DNA from: Crambe crambe
Lineage: Eukaryota > Porifera > Demospongiae > Poecilosclerida > Crambeidae
DNA: 64,000 nt
Direction: 5' to 3'
Assembly (NCBI GenBank): GCA_963924555.1
Contig: OZ004597.1
Coordinates: 1,816,404 to 1,880,403, forward strand
A program made the translations under genes and the position numbers. Positions 45,530 through 61,343 of the stretch are shown piece after piece. The notes beneath the pieces are model-generated. The model was not told the DNA's origin and made no database searches. It saw nothing but the letters and a program-made list of their open reading frames with translations. Every line of letters begins with the position of its first letter. The stretch's first letter is position 1.

Positions 45530-46240
45530 CTTAGGCCTCAATCTCTTTCCCATGAAGTAATGCAGGAATTTGAGCCCCTTCCTCCAGCCTGATGACATAG
45601 ATCCACTGATTCACACATAGGCCACTGACTTGAGAGTGCACACTCCTTGCTTTGATTTTTTTAATCTGAAAATTCCTTCAAAGTGCAGCTGCTCACTTAA
45701 TGATTGTGTGAGGTAGAGTGAGCCTGCAAGACTATTATGTGGGGATTCAATTATAATACTTTTTGCTGGCCTCTGCATATTTCATCAAATGGCAAGAGCA
45801 ATGGCTGCTACAATGCCACTTTCCCTGTGGGATAGGTCGCAGCAATCATAATCACGTTTTCTTGGAAATGCATTTGAGGAATTCCCTATAAATGTTTTTA
45901 TTTTAGTCAATATCCATGAGAAGAGCATGTTAATGGATGTATACACTTGCTGTGATGGTTCCATCAGTGTTTGAATAAACAAGAGCAGATGTCAAGTAAC
46001 CAAATCTTCAAGCTACAGAGTCATATAGCCAAAAGACATTCTTGAAATAAGTTGTTTAAAATAACATGGATGCATGGCTCTTTTCACGAAATGGTTGATT
46101 CTGAAAGATGATCAAAACAATAGCTAGTTACCTGGCTATAATTTAAGTTGTTAGCTCTCACTGTAGTTATTTCCTCCAACAGTATAACTGGAAATAGGTT
46201 AATATGCATGAAACTTTTTAATATTTAATATAGCCAACAC
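45530..46240 (-). pseudogene. Ig-receptor relic (tail, TM and SEA remnants)
   Basis: Third relic of the type at 30300 and 36190: tail traces 45560-45655, TM remnant from 45785, SEA fragments 45890-46090 and an exon-5 trace near 46165. It again sits just 5' of a full copy (copy 6), so the relic travelled with the duplicated unit. Confidence 0.72.
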
Positions 46241-46318
46241 CAATCTGATAAAAAATTTACTAGCTAGCTACCACCATAAAAAAAAAACAGTGTTTAGTTA
46301 ATTGCTGCATGGGGACAT

Positions 46319-49300
46319 TCAGAGTGCCATCTGTTCATAAATGTGTTCATTATTTGTCATCATTTTGGTCTCAAGGATTTCTTCTCTTCCTCCAGTTTGA
46401 TGATGTAGATCCACTGATTCATAGGCCTGATTGAAACCAGTGGGTATCTCCACTGACTTATCACTGTGAGAGTCCACCCCTCTTGCTTGACAAGAACTGA
46501 TTTTTCTTATACTATAATTATAAATAAATCACTCCCTCAAAGTGTAGCTTGTGTGAAGTAGCTAAAGTGAATCTGCAAGACCACTATTTTGCTGATCTTA
46601 GCTATAACTCACCAAATGATGAGGGCAATGACTGTTATACCCATGATAATGCCAGTGATAATCCCTGTGAGATAGGTCACTGCTATTAAAATCTTGCTTT
46701 CAATCATATATGTACTCATGGGTGCAACTGGAACTGCATTAGTGGAAGCATTGCCAGAATTGACTATTCTGAGACATGTATCCACTGTCACCGAGTTCAC
46801 CATGGAGGGACATTGCTGATTCAGTGTTATTGGGGAATTGCCTACCAGTATTAATGGCTTTGCTTCTGATGTTAATATCCATGAGAAGAGCATGTTGATG
46901 AGTGTATTTGCTGTGATGGTACCATTAGTGTTGGAATAAACAAGAGCAGATGTCAAGAAACCAAATCTTTGTGACACAGTACAATCCAGAGTCATATTTT
47001 CAAATATAAAAGGATAAACGTCACACTCTTGACACAAGTTGTCTAAAATAACATGGATTGCCCTTTTCAAGTCTTGAAATTGCTGATTCTGAAAGATGAT
47101 AATTATGAATTAATAACTAAAGTCATTATTCTAAAGTTATAGCATTTACCATAAACAGTTTACATTTTGTGATATTGACGTCCTCCAACAGCAGCTGGAA
47201 ATTGGCTAATAATAATGCATAATATAGTGTAAGTTTACATTTTTAATAGTACCTACCTTTTTCCTGCAATAAGAGAGAAGTGTAATACACACTATCCACA
47301 GCACATCTGTAAGTTCCATACTGGGATGGGTAGGTGGAGTATCTTAGAGAACTTCCTCGGTTGTGTGCTAAGATTCTGCCATTCTTCCATAAAGTAAAAT
47401 TATGAGTGTCATTCCGTTCATGACTGGCAAATGTACACTCAATAACTGTTGACTCTTGATATGAGAGTATTGAATCTTCAAAATGTAGTTGTACTGATGA
47501 TGGAGGGTCTGTAGTAATAAGTAAAATATTGAACTAAGGTAAATAACAGAGACTATAGCTACTGAACATACTGTATGCTGCTTTAATATTCCAGTATGTA
47601 ATCCAACTAGGAATTGTGTAGCACACATCACGACAATAACGTTCATAATCAAAGCAGTCCCACCTATAAAAGCTCAAGTAGTAGTAGCGATATGAGCTAA
47701 TGCCAATGTAGTCACCAATGACATCATCAGTACTGTTGTATGTGATTTGTAGAGAGCGTATAAATGTTCCATTTTGCCTCATGACTATAGAATTATACAT
47801 ATTCCCATATGAAAGCCTGATGCCATTTTTGTACCATTCAGTATAACGAGAATAACTGTCAAATACACTATAGTTTTTTTCATCCCTCAAGATAATATCC
47901 TGCTCCTCAGTGATAAGATAAGTTCCAAATATTGCCTTGAAAGGATCATAGGGAGGTGGGAGACATTCCTGTACTAGGAATGTGACTGGAGCATGAATGG
48001 CAAGTGATTCTAACTGAGGTAGTATATCTGAATCACATGATGGTGAATTCCTTCCATTGAAACTCATAGAATTAATCTTTACTTCATACTTTCCTCCATC
48101 ACATCTTCTCATGTCTGATACAGTTAATGAAGTTCCATTATTAGTGATAGTAAACTTATCTCCGGTTGTGATTCGAGTTCCATTGTGATACCAGGCAAGA
48201 GAGGAGATAGAGCGAGCATCATATTGACTAGAGATATTCACATTTAGCACCAGTATTTCACCACAATAGAAACTTCGTATTACTGGTTCTTCTGTGAAGA
48301 GCCGACCTATGATTTTGATTATACAGCACTCTTCATGTAAGTAGCAATACCTATTACTCACCAAAGTCATTCAACTGCCCATGTAGCTACCTGGATGCCT
48401 TTTTCCATTATTCTATTAGCTAGCTACATGCATTACAAGCACTGTGGGGCGAGTGTGTGTGTGCATGTCTAGGTTGTCACGAAAAGAAACTACAACAGAG
48501 ACAAGGTTTGTAAATACCCCCTCCCCCTCTCCCCCTCCCCTATTTGGAGTGGCCATAGGACTTAATTTTGTAGTAAACCCCAATGTGGCATGATTGAGGG
48601 TATGCATATCTACAAAGAAACTCGGACTGCATGCTGTACGAAGTAACTAATTGGTCGGGTAATACTGTTTGTCGTTTTTTCTTCAAAAGTTGAAGCATGA
48701 ACCATAAAAATTGTATTATTTTTTCAAAAACAATTTTTACTCAATGATAATTTTGGTAACTATCTACTGCATAGAAACTATCTAAGCAATGGGTTGTAAT
48801 AAAAAAGAAGACTGTTGTCGGTCACTGCTGTTTTATTCATTGCTTCTCTGTTTTGAACCTTCTTCTACTAATAGCAATCCAGGAGTATAATATGGATAGG
48901 GCAATCACAAGACTTGTTAGAGGCCATTTGGCAATATAGGAAATAGCACACGAACATACACATACTGTAGCTAGTGAACATACGGGAGTGGTCATGCAAA
49001 AAAATTTCCACACACACGTGTGGATAACCTCTATAAATCTCCACTAAAATTTGCCCCCCTTGTCACAAGGGCAGTACAATAGACACATTGTTTTCACTTT
49101 TTACGTTCATGGATACTCTGGATTTTGAGGGCAGTGTCAGCAGGTCTCATTTCCAAATTATGTCCTGAGGGTAAAATCAAATCACATACTCTCTCTCTTT
49201 ACTGTAGCTATGTCTATGGAACGCCAATAGCTACCGCCAAAAATGCTTGATGTAATCTATGTTTGAACTTTGACTTAGAAATTGTTTTTCTGAAATTGCA

Positions 49301-49912
49301 TTCCATACTGCTCAACTCTTTATCCAAGCATGACTATCCAGATTATAATTTTTGACAATTGACGAAGCACCGTGACCTTGTCTGATCCAAGCTACAGTAT
49401 ATCAAGCCAACACATTTTACACTAACTCAAACTCACCATGAATTTCTATGATCTTTCTGCTTGAACCGAGAAGTGCTTGATTATATGATACTTCACAAGA
49501 ATACCAGCAATAGTGCAAATAAGGATATATATAAGAAGAAGAAGAAGAATATCTACTGATGTTTTGACCACCTAAAGTAGATCCACCTCCAACATTATCC
49601 AAAACTCTCCACTGATATGTTACGAGGTCTGGTGGTGTAGGTTCAATCAAACATGAAAAATTCACTATCTGTGATAGTCTATAGGGCCCCTGACTCGGAC
49701 TAGTGATGATAGTGACAGAATACACCTCATCACCAGTGCACACAACAGCACCTGTAGAGATATTAAACTATAAGTGGAACCTCATAATACAGACATTCTG
49801 GATCTGATAAAGAAGTCAATTGACACAAATAATAAAGTGAGCAGGAAATATTAAAGTTTTTACCAATCGACGTTTGCAACAGTAGAAATAAGAAAATGTT
49901 CTCTCCTTTCAT
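46319..49912 (-). CDS. Ig-superfamily receptor, array copy 7 (intact)
   Basis: Seven exons (49864-49912, 49437-49751, 47572-48306, 47257-47508, 47150-47205, 46613-47088, 46319-46511), all in phase, 691 residues. Signal exon, Ig1 (longer loop with SSSSSYIYPYLHYCWYSCEV), Cys-poor Ig2, Ig3-like, Ig4 and a SEA-like module whose exon 5 reads LLLEDVNITKCKLFM, three codons longer than its paralogues. The linker before the TM has five extra residues (PMSTYMIESK). The tail keeps AYESVDL, but CYQTG/RYQTG is HHQTG and the last motif is HIYEQMAL instead of PIYEHPAL. Its start codon is 138 bp from that of RPS3A on the other strand. The Ig2/Ig3 exon and its 5' intron are nearly identical to copy 1. Confidence 0.88.
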
Positions 49913-50050
49913 TTCGACCACTTGTCTTAACTGCAGACAACTGCAGTTAACTGAGACTTAAATGATGAAGAGAATAGTATAATGCGCATGCGCCGCCTAA
50001 AGCATGCACGTGGCTAGCATAAATTTCTTTTCTATTTACTGCCTACCATC
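49913..50050. promoter_or_regulatory. Bidirectional promoter of Ig copy 7 and RPS3A
   Basis: 138 bp between opposed start codons. TGCGCATGCGCCG (49983-49995) is an NRF1-like element 71 bp from the Ig start and 56 bp from the RPS3A start. A pyrimidine-rich TTTCTTTTCTATTT near 50026 could be the 5'-terminal oligopyrimidine start usual for ribosomal-protein mRNAs. Confidence 0.6.
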
Positions 50051-51554
50051 ATGGCTGTGGGTAAGAACAAGAGATTGACCAAGGGAAAAAAGGGAGCCAA
50101 AAAGAAGATGTAAGTTATATAAATATGATGGGGATAGAGTCTTAAAGGTCAATAAAGTATATAAATTCGACCTTTCTACCGCTGGATTATAGTGGATTTA
50201 TTAACAATGTGGTTATTTTTTTGGTAGTGTTGATCCCTTCACTAAGAAAGATTGGTATGATGTGAAGGCTCCAGCAATTTTTTCAGTTAGAAACATTGGC
50301 AAGACCTTAGTGACAAGAACGCAGGGGAAAAGTGAGGATTTGGTAGCCATTATAGCTATGGTGCTAGTTAGTTATCATCATGTGTTCAGAACTGGCTAGT
50401 GATGGGCTCAAAGGACGTGTATTTGAGGTCTCATTAGCCGACCTTCAGAATGATGAGCAGGCCTTTAGGAAATTCCGTCTGATCTCAGAGGATGTTCAAG
50501 GAAAGAATGTGCTCACCAACTTCCATGGAATGACCATGACCACTGACAAACTGAGATCTCTGGTGAAAAAATGGCAGGTTAGTACTGGGTCGGTACTTTT
50601 AATAACAGTCCCAGTATGATCAGACTCTAGCTCTCTAGATAGTCCAACCATTATTGAACACATACAGAAGTTTGGGGCAATTTCATCAAAGCATGCTTGG
50701 AAAACTGGCTAAGCTGATTAATAGCCAGCATCATGAGTTTCCTGATGTTTTCGAAACCTTCCCCCCTTGAGAAAATGTTATGATAATGCAGACTCTGATA
50801 GAGGCTAATGTGGATGTGAAAACAACTGATGGCTTTCTCCTTCGTGTATTCTGCATTGGATTCACCAAACGCCAGCCCAATCAGATCAAGAAGACATCGT
50901 ATGCCAAGAGCTCTCAATGTCGGGCCATCAGGAGGAGAATGGTAGAGATCATCACCAGAGAAATCAGTCAGATTGATCTGAAGGAGACGGTCAATAAACT
51001 GTGGGTGGAGTTGATGGAGGGAAGGGGGATACAGTTTTTACATGTTGCTTTAAATTTGCAGGATCCCAGATAGTATTGGTAAGGACATTGAGAAGAAATG
51101 TCAGAGCATTTACCCTCTCCATGATGTGTACATCAGAAAGGTCAAAGTTCTCAAGAAACCCAAGTTTGATGGTAAGCGTAATAATGTACAAACCAAATTA
51201 TTTGGGACTTGAAATTACAGTTGGAATATCATAGTATGAACCGAGACTTTTACACCTAATATGGTTAAACTCTGAACCCTCTTGGCTGCCCTGTGACAAT
51301 GCTATTGACTAATTGATCCAATGAGCTGTTGCATAAGGAACTAAAATCTCTCCCAAGAGTTCAGTATTTGATGTGCATTATATGGAAAGTACTTACGATA
51401 TTTTCCCCATGGCTTCTCTAACCATGTTGTATAATCATTGAAATACTTCACCCCACCCTCTCCTATAGTTGGGAAGCTGATGGACATGCATGGTGAAGGT
51501 GCAGGAGCCAAAGTGGACGGCAGTTACGAACCACCTGTTCAGGCATCTGTGTAG
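50051..51554 (+). CDS. RPS3A: Small ribosomal subunit protein eS1 (S3a)
   Basis: Core component of the cytosolic 40S subunit. Six exons: 50051-50109, 50228-50331, 50390-50577, 50792-51000, 51062-51171, 51469-51554; phases agree, 251 residues (human 264). Opens [19 protein letters not shown], then [98 protein letters not shown] and a C-terminal [12 protein letters not shown]. It is slightly shorter than vertebrate S3a near the C-terminus. Shares its promoter with an Ig receptor gene, an unusual partner for a housekeeping gene. Confidence 0.98.
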
Positions 51555-51620
51555 AAGTGACAGTGTAGTATTGTTAGGTCCTCCATCTCATTGACTCAAA
51601 TGTTGATTGTATGTTATTTC

Positions 51621-51626
51621 AATAAA
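51621..51626 (+). terminator. RPS3A polyadenylation signal
   Basis: AATAAA 67 bp after the RPS3A stop codon, the expected place for a ribosomal-protein mRNA. The convergent cyclase gene ends at 51863. Confidence 0.75.
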
Positions 51627-51862
51627 GTTTTTTATTTATTGATTGGAAGATGGATTATGAAAGTAATGTCTATGATAAAGGGAGGGCAAGATTAATCATA
51701 AAAATTAAGAGTGATTGTGATCAAGCAGTCAAGAATTTAATTTGTGAAATGCAGTAATTATGTGAACAGAATGTGCAGGTGATAGATATGACAGTAATGA
51801 TATGATGATTGGTAAGTAGAATGCATAAGTAATGGTATGTTGTTTGATACAACCATGGCCAG

Positions 51863-54800
51863 TTATACTTTTTCTTCAGTTGGCTGCTTCATAACGAAAA
51901 CAGTTTTCATCTCTCCTTTACCTTTGACGATCACTTTGTGGACGGTGTGAGTGACGTACGGACCCAATTTCTCCAGACAACCCTCAGGCATGTGGATCTT
52001 GTTGATAGCACCAGTGGTGACCATACGGCTGGCAACATTCACTGTGTCCCCCCAGATGTCGTACAGCATCTTCCGGCTTCCAACCACACCTGACGTAATT
52101 GGACCGTAATTGAACCCAATTTGCATCTCAAAGACAAAGTGAGTGATTTTGTGGTTCACCACTTCCAATACTTCGACAAGTTGGTGGCCGAATTTGATCA
52201 AATCTAGAAGATGTGAAACAGAATTACACTCCTCACTTGGGGACATATTGAGACCAGAGGCTGCCATGTAGGTGCTACCAATCGTCTTGATCTTTTCCAC
52301 GCTGCAGAACTCTGGCCGCTCCAAGAGCATGTCAAACTCGGAGATGATGATGTTAAGCAACCTGAGAGAGTCTTCTCCTTTGTTCTCGTCTTTCTGAAGA
52401 AAGTGCCGAAAGTTCACAATGGAGGCGAACATGACTCCGACGCACTCATGGTTCTGCGAGAACTTGCCAGTTGTTCTCAGCTTGTAGGCAACGTGGGGCG
52501 GGATGATATTGAACAGCAACCACTCTGCTTGGACTTTACGCTGTTTTGTGAAACGACGTCGAGCCGATGCCTCTATTCGACCAATAAAACTGAGTCGTAC
52601 GGACACCTCAGACATTCTATTGACGACTGCCAATAGGATGAGAATGAGGAGCAGTAGAATAATAGCCTCAGGGGCAACGTGTCTGGTGTAGTAGGTGGTA
52701 AAGTAAGTGGAGATGGGTGGCTCTGTACCAGGGGTCCGAAATTCACCGGCATACGATGGAGTCCCAATTGTAAACGGAAAAGAGGATACAGTTGGGGGAG
52801 GAGTTGTTACAGGGTCGGTGAGATTGAAGTTGAAGTCTTTGATGCAGAAGGTAAGATGCACAGCCACTAACATGATCACGCTCAGCGAGCCAGTGAGGAG
52901 ACCACCAACAAACTTCACGATGTGACTCACCTCCATAAAAGTGATATTGTTAACTAGAATCACTATGGTGATGAAGAAGGTCATCTGAACATGAGCCAAC
53001 TCAGCAAACTGCCTCGTCACGAAACTCTCCTGGTTGTTGGAAGTGATTAGATCCATGGGTTGACACTGCGTTATCGTGACACACACGATTGCCACAGGGT
53101 AGTAAATGAAAAAGAGTGCAACGAGAGAACGGACATACCAATTGATGATTAGAGTGGCAAATTTGGCAAAACCTTGTGGGAAACGGTGAGGTGAGAAAAC
53201 AGCAAAGACAAGAATCAGGACTGGGATTTCGACACAGAGGCCGATTAGGAAAATCCCCAGCCACGCAGGCCATATTTTTCTGAATGAGCCATCAGTATTG
53301 AGGCATACAGCACTGGCCACCATGATCAAGAGGAACATGACAAAGAGAGTTATGGTGTCCAGCATGTAACTGAGGCGAGTGATGCGGTAACCCAGCTCCA
53401 TTTCTGTAAGTTCCCCATTGGACCCGTCGTCCAAATTCCGCCCGTAATTCCGGTAAGTTGACTCCCAGTCTGGGTCACGGAAGTTGAGCGAGAGCAAGTG
53501 AAGCTGGGAGTCGAAGTATGTATCAAAGTTGATGTTCTGCTCGTCCATATGCTTCACTATGTCCTCATCCATATCTGTATTCTGTTGCTCTTCCTCTCCC
53601 TGGAGGGGGACAGCCAAATCAGCGTAAGAGGTACACCTCTGCAATTGAGTCTGGATGTCCATGATAGAAGAGGAAGCGTGGATATCATTCGGAACTCTCC
53701 GAACTGAAGTAGCCTTCTGCTTCTTTCGCCACAGACAGAAAAAATCGGTGATACTCACTCCCTTGGTGGGGGATGTTGATTCATTCCTACAACCCAAGTA
53801 CTCCACCTTTTCTTCCTTCTCTGATTGGTGCACAGTATCAATCACGGCTATTTTCTTCTTCCACTGAAGACCAGAAACTCCAAAACTTTGGGGTCGATTC
53901 TTCTTTTCTGTCACATAATAGAGTTCCAGATCACACAATTCTGGTTCAGCTCTTTGGACGATTGACTCTGTGACATACGATCCCAACAAGCAGGAGTGCG
54001 TTGCCTTGGATATGAGGACATGGCCAGGAATGCTGACGGACTCAATTTGGTTGGCTAAGGTGACATCTTTTGACCACACATCAAACTTGAACCGTTTTGT
54101 GCCCATGACTCCACAGAAGACAGAGCCAGTGTGAATACCAACACGCATTTCAATTGGGAACTTCGTTCGTATGCGGTACTCTTCCAAAGCTTTGATGATG
54201 GCCAGACCCATGTTGACACAGTTATCAGCATGGTCCTTTTCCGGTTCTGGGCAGCCCGACACACAGAAATAGCAATCACCAAGTGTACTTATCTTCTCAC
54301 ACTTATACTTTGTGACGAGATCATCAAACATGGAAAAAACAGTGTTCAAGATTCCAACAAGTGCGGCAGCTGAGAGGGTGCTGGAGAACTTTGTGAAATC
54401 AACGATATCGGCAAATAAGATGGTGACATTGTCCATGCTGCAGATGTTGAAGGGCGCCATAATAGACTGATAAACTGGATCCAGACTCCCTTCATTAACA
54501 GCTCTCTGTTTGATCATAAACGCCATTTGGACGTGGACATTGAGTAGACCATCTGCAAAGTCCTTTGGCATCATTGATAGGATTGTTTTCTCTTCAAGAT
54601 CACGCTCCAAGTCCAACGCTTTCTCAGAGAGGACGCACTGGGCAATCTTCCAAAAAGTAGCGACTTGCCTAACTTGCAGCAAATAGGCCATTGTGATGCC
54701 AGCCAAAATGAGGCAAATGTACAGAAGTACACGACCTATTGTTGAACTGGTGTAGACCTTTTTGGGAAAAGTATTTGCTTTCTCGAACATTGTGACTCCC

Positions 54801-55903
54801 ACGATGCACTCGAGAATGATGAGGTAGATTACACTCAATGCCACTGAGAGCCATATGGGCAGACGTGAAAGCGTGAAGACCACCAAAATGAAAACGGCGG
54901 TGACAGCAAATTGAGCCACAAAGGACATGGTCAGGAACCCCCTCATATTCCCTTCATATTTGATAGCCAGGGCAAGTGCAAAAGAGACACACATGAGAAT
55001 GAGGGAAAAGAGGATTGATAGAGGAAGAGCAAATCTGGCATAGAGGCGTGTGAATGTTATGATCAAGAATATGCCCACCAGTACAAGTAGGATCACTCCA
55101 CCTATAACGTACCAAATGGAATACTTCACACTGAAGATGGCGAGCTCGTTGTTGAGTGATTCCGTCATTATATCTGCAAGGAAGGATGGTGTGAAGGGAA
55201 TGTTGACCGAGAAAACAACGATCCATAGCAGAGTGAACATCCCAATGAGAACCAAAGAGACACGAAATCGTTTACGGAGAAACTCGATCACAGTTTTCTT
55301 TAGTTGCCTCTCAAGCACTTCTGAATTCAAATTGGGACTCCACCAATATCTGGAGGTATTCAAGCATTTCCCACCGGATTGTGGAGCCACGTCTTCACTG
55401 GAACAGTCTGTCGTGGTACTCTTTTGAATCCAACTGGGATCCTCTTCTAAATATCCATGACCCGAGTGAGAGCACGAGCCTCTTCTCTGTCCAATGTTGG
55501 CACCAGCATACAGCTGCTCAAGATCCATTGGATTTACATTATGTAAGTTGATCTCACATGTACCGTCTTCTTGGTTGATGTGAAGTCCTCCATCTTGGTT
55601 TATTGTGTCGACAACAGAAGGCCTTCTCAAGTCGCTCAAAGGGGTACCGATCATTGGCACGTTGGTGACCGGTCTCCTTCGAAAATTCAGATTGAGGCCC
55701 CCAACTGTGGTATGGGAGGGTGGATTGGTCCCACTACTACCCTCGTTCAGACTCTTACCGTAGTCGCTGCCCATTCCAGAGTCTTGCGAGTCGACGTTGC
55801 TATCAGAGCCAGTCGAGGCATCAGCGGGACTGTTGTCCCTGAGAGATAAGCTGTCTGCATCTGGATCAGCCCTGGCAATAGTATTGTCGACAGCGGCGGA
55901 CAT
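51863..55903 (-). CDS. Transmembrane adenylate cyclase, ADCY9-like,single exon
   Basis: Makes cAMP from ATP at the plasma membrane. The ATG at 55903 opens an uninterrupted 1346-codon frame (the frame continues upstream without an ATG). Cytosolic N-terminus about 1-210; first six-helix bundle (SLVLIGMFTLLWIVVFSV to LLYICLILAGITMAYLLQV); C1 catalytic domain with ILFADIVDFTKFSS and STLGDCYFCVSGCPEP (two metal Asp) and RFKFDVWSKDVTLANQIE, closest by eye to ADCY9; second six-helix bundle with a large Thr/Pro extracellular loop (VTTPPPTVSSFPF); C2 domain with GVMFASIVNF, VEKIKTIGSTYMAASGL (adenine-site Lys) and YDIWGDTVNVASRM. C1 has Asp where most cyclases have Gly in the VGFT motif. The lack of introns among intron-rich neighbours suggests retroposition or intron loss. 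Confidence 0.93.
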   Translation of the reverse strand: MSAAVDNTIARADPDADSLSLRDNSPADASTGSDSNVDSQDSGMGSDYGKSLNEGSSGTNPPSHTTVGGLNLNFRRRPVTNVPMIGTPLSDLRRPSVVDTINQDGGLHINQEDGTCEINLHNVNPMDLEQLYAGANIGQRRGSCSHSGHGYLEEDPSWIQKSTTTDCSSEDVAPQSGGKCLNTSRYWWSPNLNSEVLERQLKKTVIEFLRKRFRVSLVLIGMFTLLWIVVFSVNIPFTPSFLADIMTESLNNELAIFSVKYSIWYVIGGVILLVLVGIFLIITFTRLYARFALPLSILFSLILMCVSFALALAIKYEGNMRGFLTMSFVAQFAVTAVFILVVFTLSRLPIWLSVALSVIYLIILECIVGVTMFEKANTFPKKVYTSSTIGRVLLYICLILAGITMAYLLQVRQVATFWKIAQCVLSEKALDLERDLEEKTILSMMPKDFADGLLNVHVQMAFMIKQRAVNEGSLDPVYQSIMAPFNICSMDNVTILFADIVDFTKFSSTLSAAALVGILNTVFSMFDDLVTKYKCEKISTLGDCYFCVSGCPEPEKDHADNCVNMGLAIIKALEEYRIRTKFPIEMRVGIHTGSVFCGVMGTKRFKFDVWSKDVTLANQIESVSIPGHVLISKATHSCLLGSYVTESIVQRAEPELCDLELYYVTEKKNRPQSFGVSGLQWKKKIAVIDTVHQSEKEEKVEYLGCRNESTSPTKGVSITDFFCLWRKKQKATSVRRVPNDIHASSSIMDIQTQLQRCTSYADLAVPLQGEEEQQNTDMDEDIVKHMDEQNINFDTYFDSQLHLLSLNFRDPDWESTYRNYGRNLDDGSNGELTEMELGYRITRLSYMLDTITLFVMFLLIMVASAVCLNTDGSFRKIWPAWLGIFLIGLCVEIPVLILVFAVFSPHRFPQGFAKFATLIINWYVRSLVALFFIYYPVAIVCVTITQCQPMDLITSNNQESFVTRQFAELAHVQMTFFITIVILVNNITFMEVSHIVKFVGGLLTGSLSVIMLVAVHLTFCIKDFNFNLTDPVTTPPPTVSSFPFTIGTPSYAGEFRTPGTEPPISTYFTTYYTRHVAPEAIILLLLILILLAVVNRMSEVSVRLSFIGRIEASARRRFTKQRKVQAEWLLFNIIPPHVAYKLRTTGKFSQNHECVGVMFASIVNFRHFLQKDENKGEDSLRLLNIIISEFDMLLERPEFCSVEKIKTIGSTYMAASGLNMSPSEECNSVSHLLDLIKFGHQLVEVLEVVNHKITHFVFEMQIGFNYGPITSGVVGSRKMLYDIWGDTVNVASRMVTTGAINKIHMPEGCLEKLGPYVTHTVHKVIVKGKGEMKTVFVMKQPTEEKV

Positions 55904-56152
55904 TGTTGGACATCCAGCAACTTCTGACTTGTCACCGCACTCTCGAGTCTTTTTGTACAATCATTTTCTTTTTAAGTTGTTTGTACTGTGGTATGACATC
56001 CGGCCTGCCTTCAAAGGCTTCAAATGTAATTTGAAAAGCCATAATACCACAGCTGTTATTATTATGTACATGTATTATTGCATAATGCATACACCACATT
56101 ATGTTCAGTTGTACATGATTAAAAAATCTAATAAACACATGCGGACTGCTTT

Positions 56153-61149
<4,997 letters not shown>

Positions 61150-61343
61150 TATTATGAAGAGCACACTACTAGTAGGTCTAAGGGATCTAAATAAAGAAAG
61201 TTGATTTTCTAGCGATGTGAAAACTGCGGTAAGAACACAAACCGCACAGATTTGATTTCCCGCGCATTTTGTACGGAGGTCACATGGATCACATGATTAT
61301 CACATGTCAAAATCACTCCGCGTATATATAATTGTGAAATGCA
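61150..61343. promoter_or_regulatory. Bidirectional promoter, SMARCA5 and microprotein gene
   Basis: 194 bp between opposed starts. Contains TTTCCCGCGC (61256-61265), an E2F-type site, and three TCACATG E-boxes within 27 bp (61280, 61289, 61300). Motifs are seen; use is inferred. TCACATG also recurs in some introns of this window, so the cluster may be chance. Confidence 0.5.
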
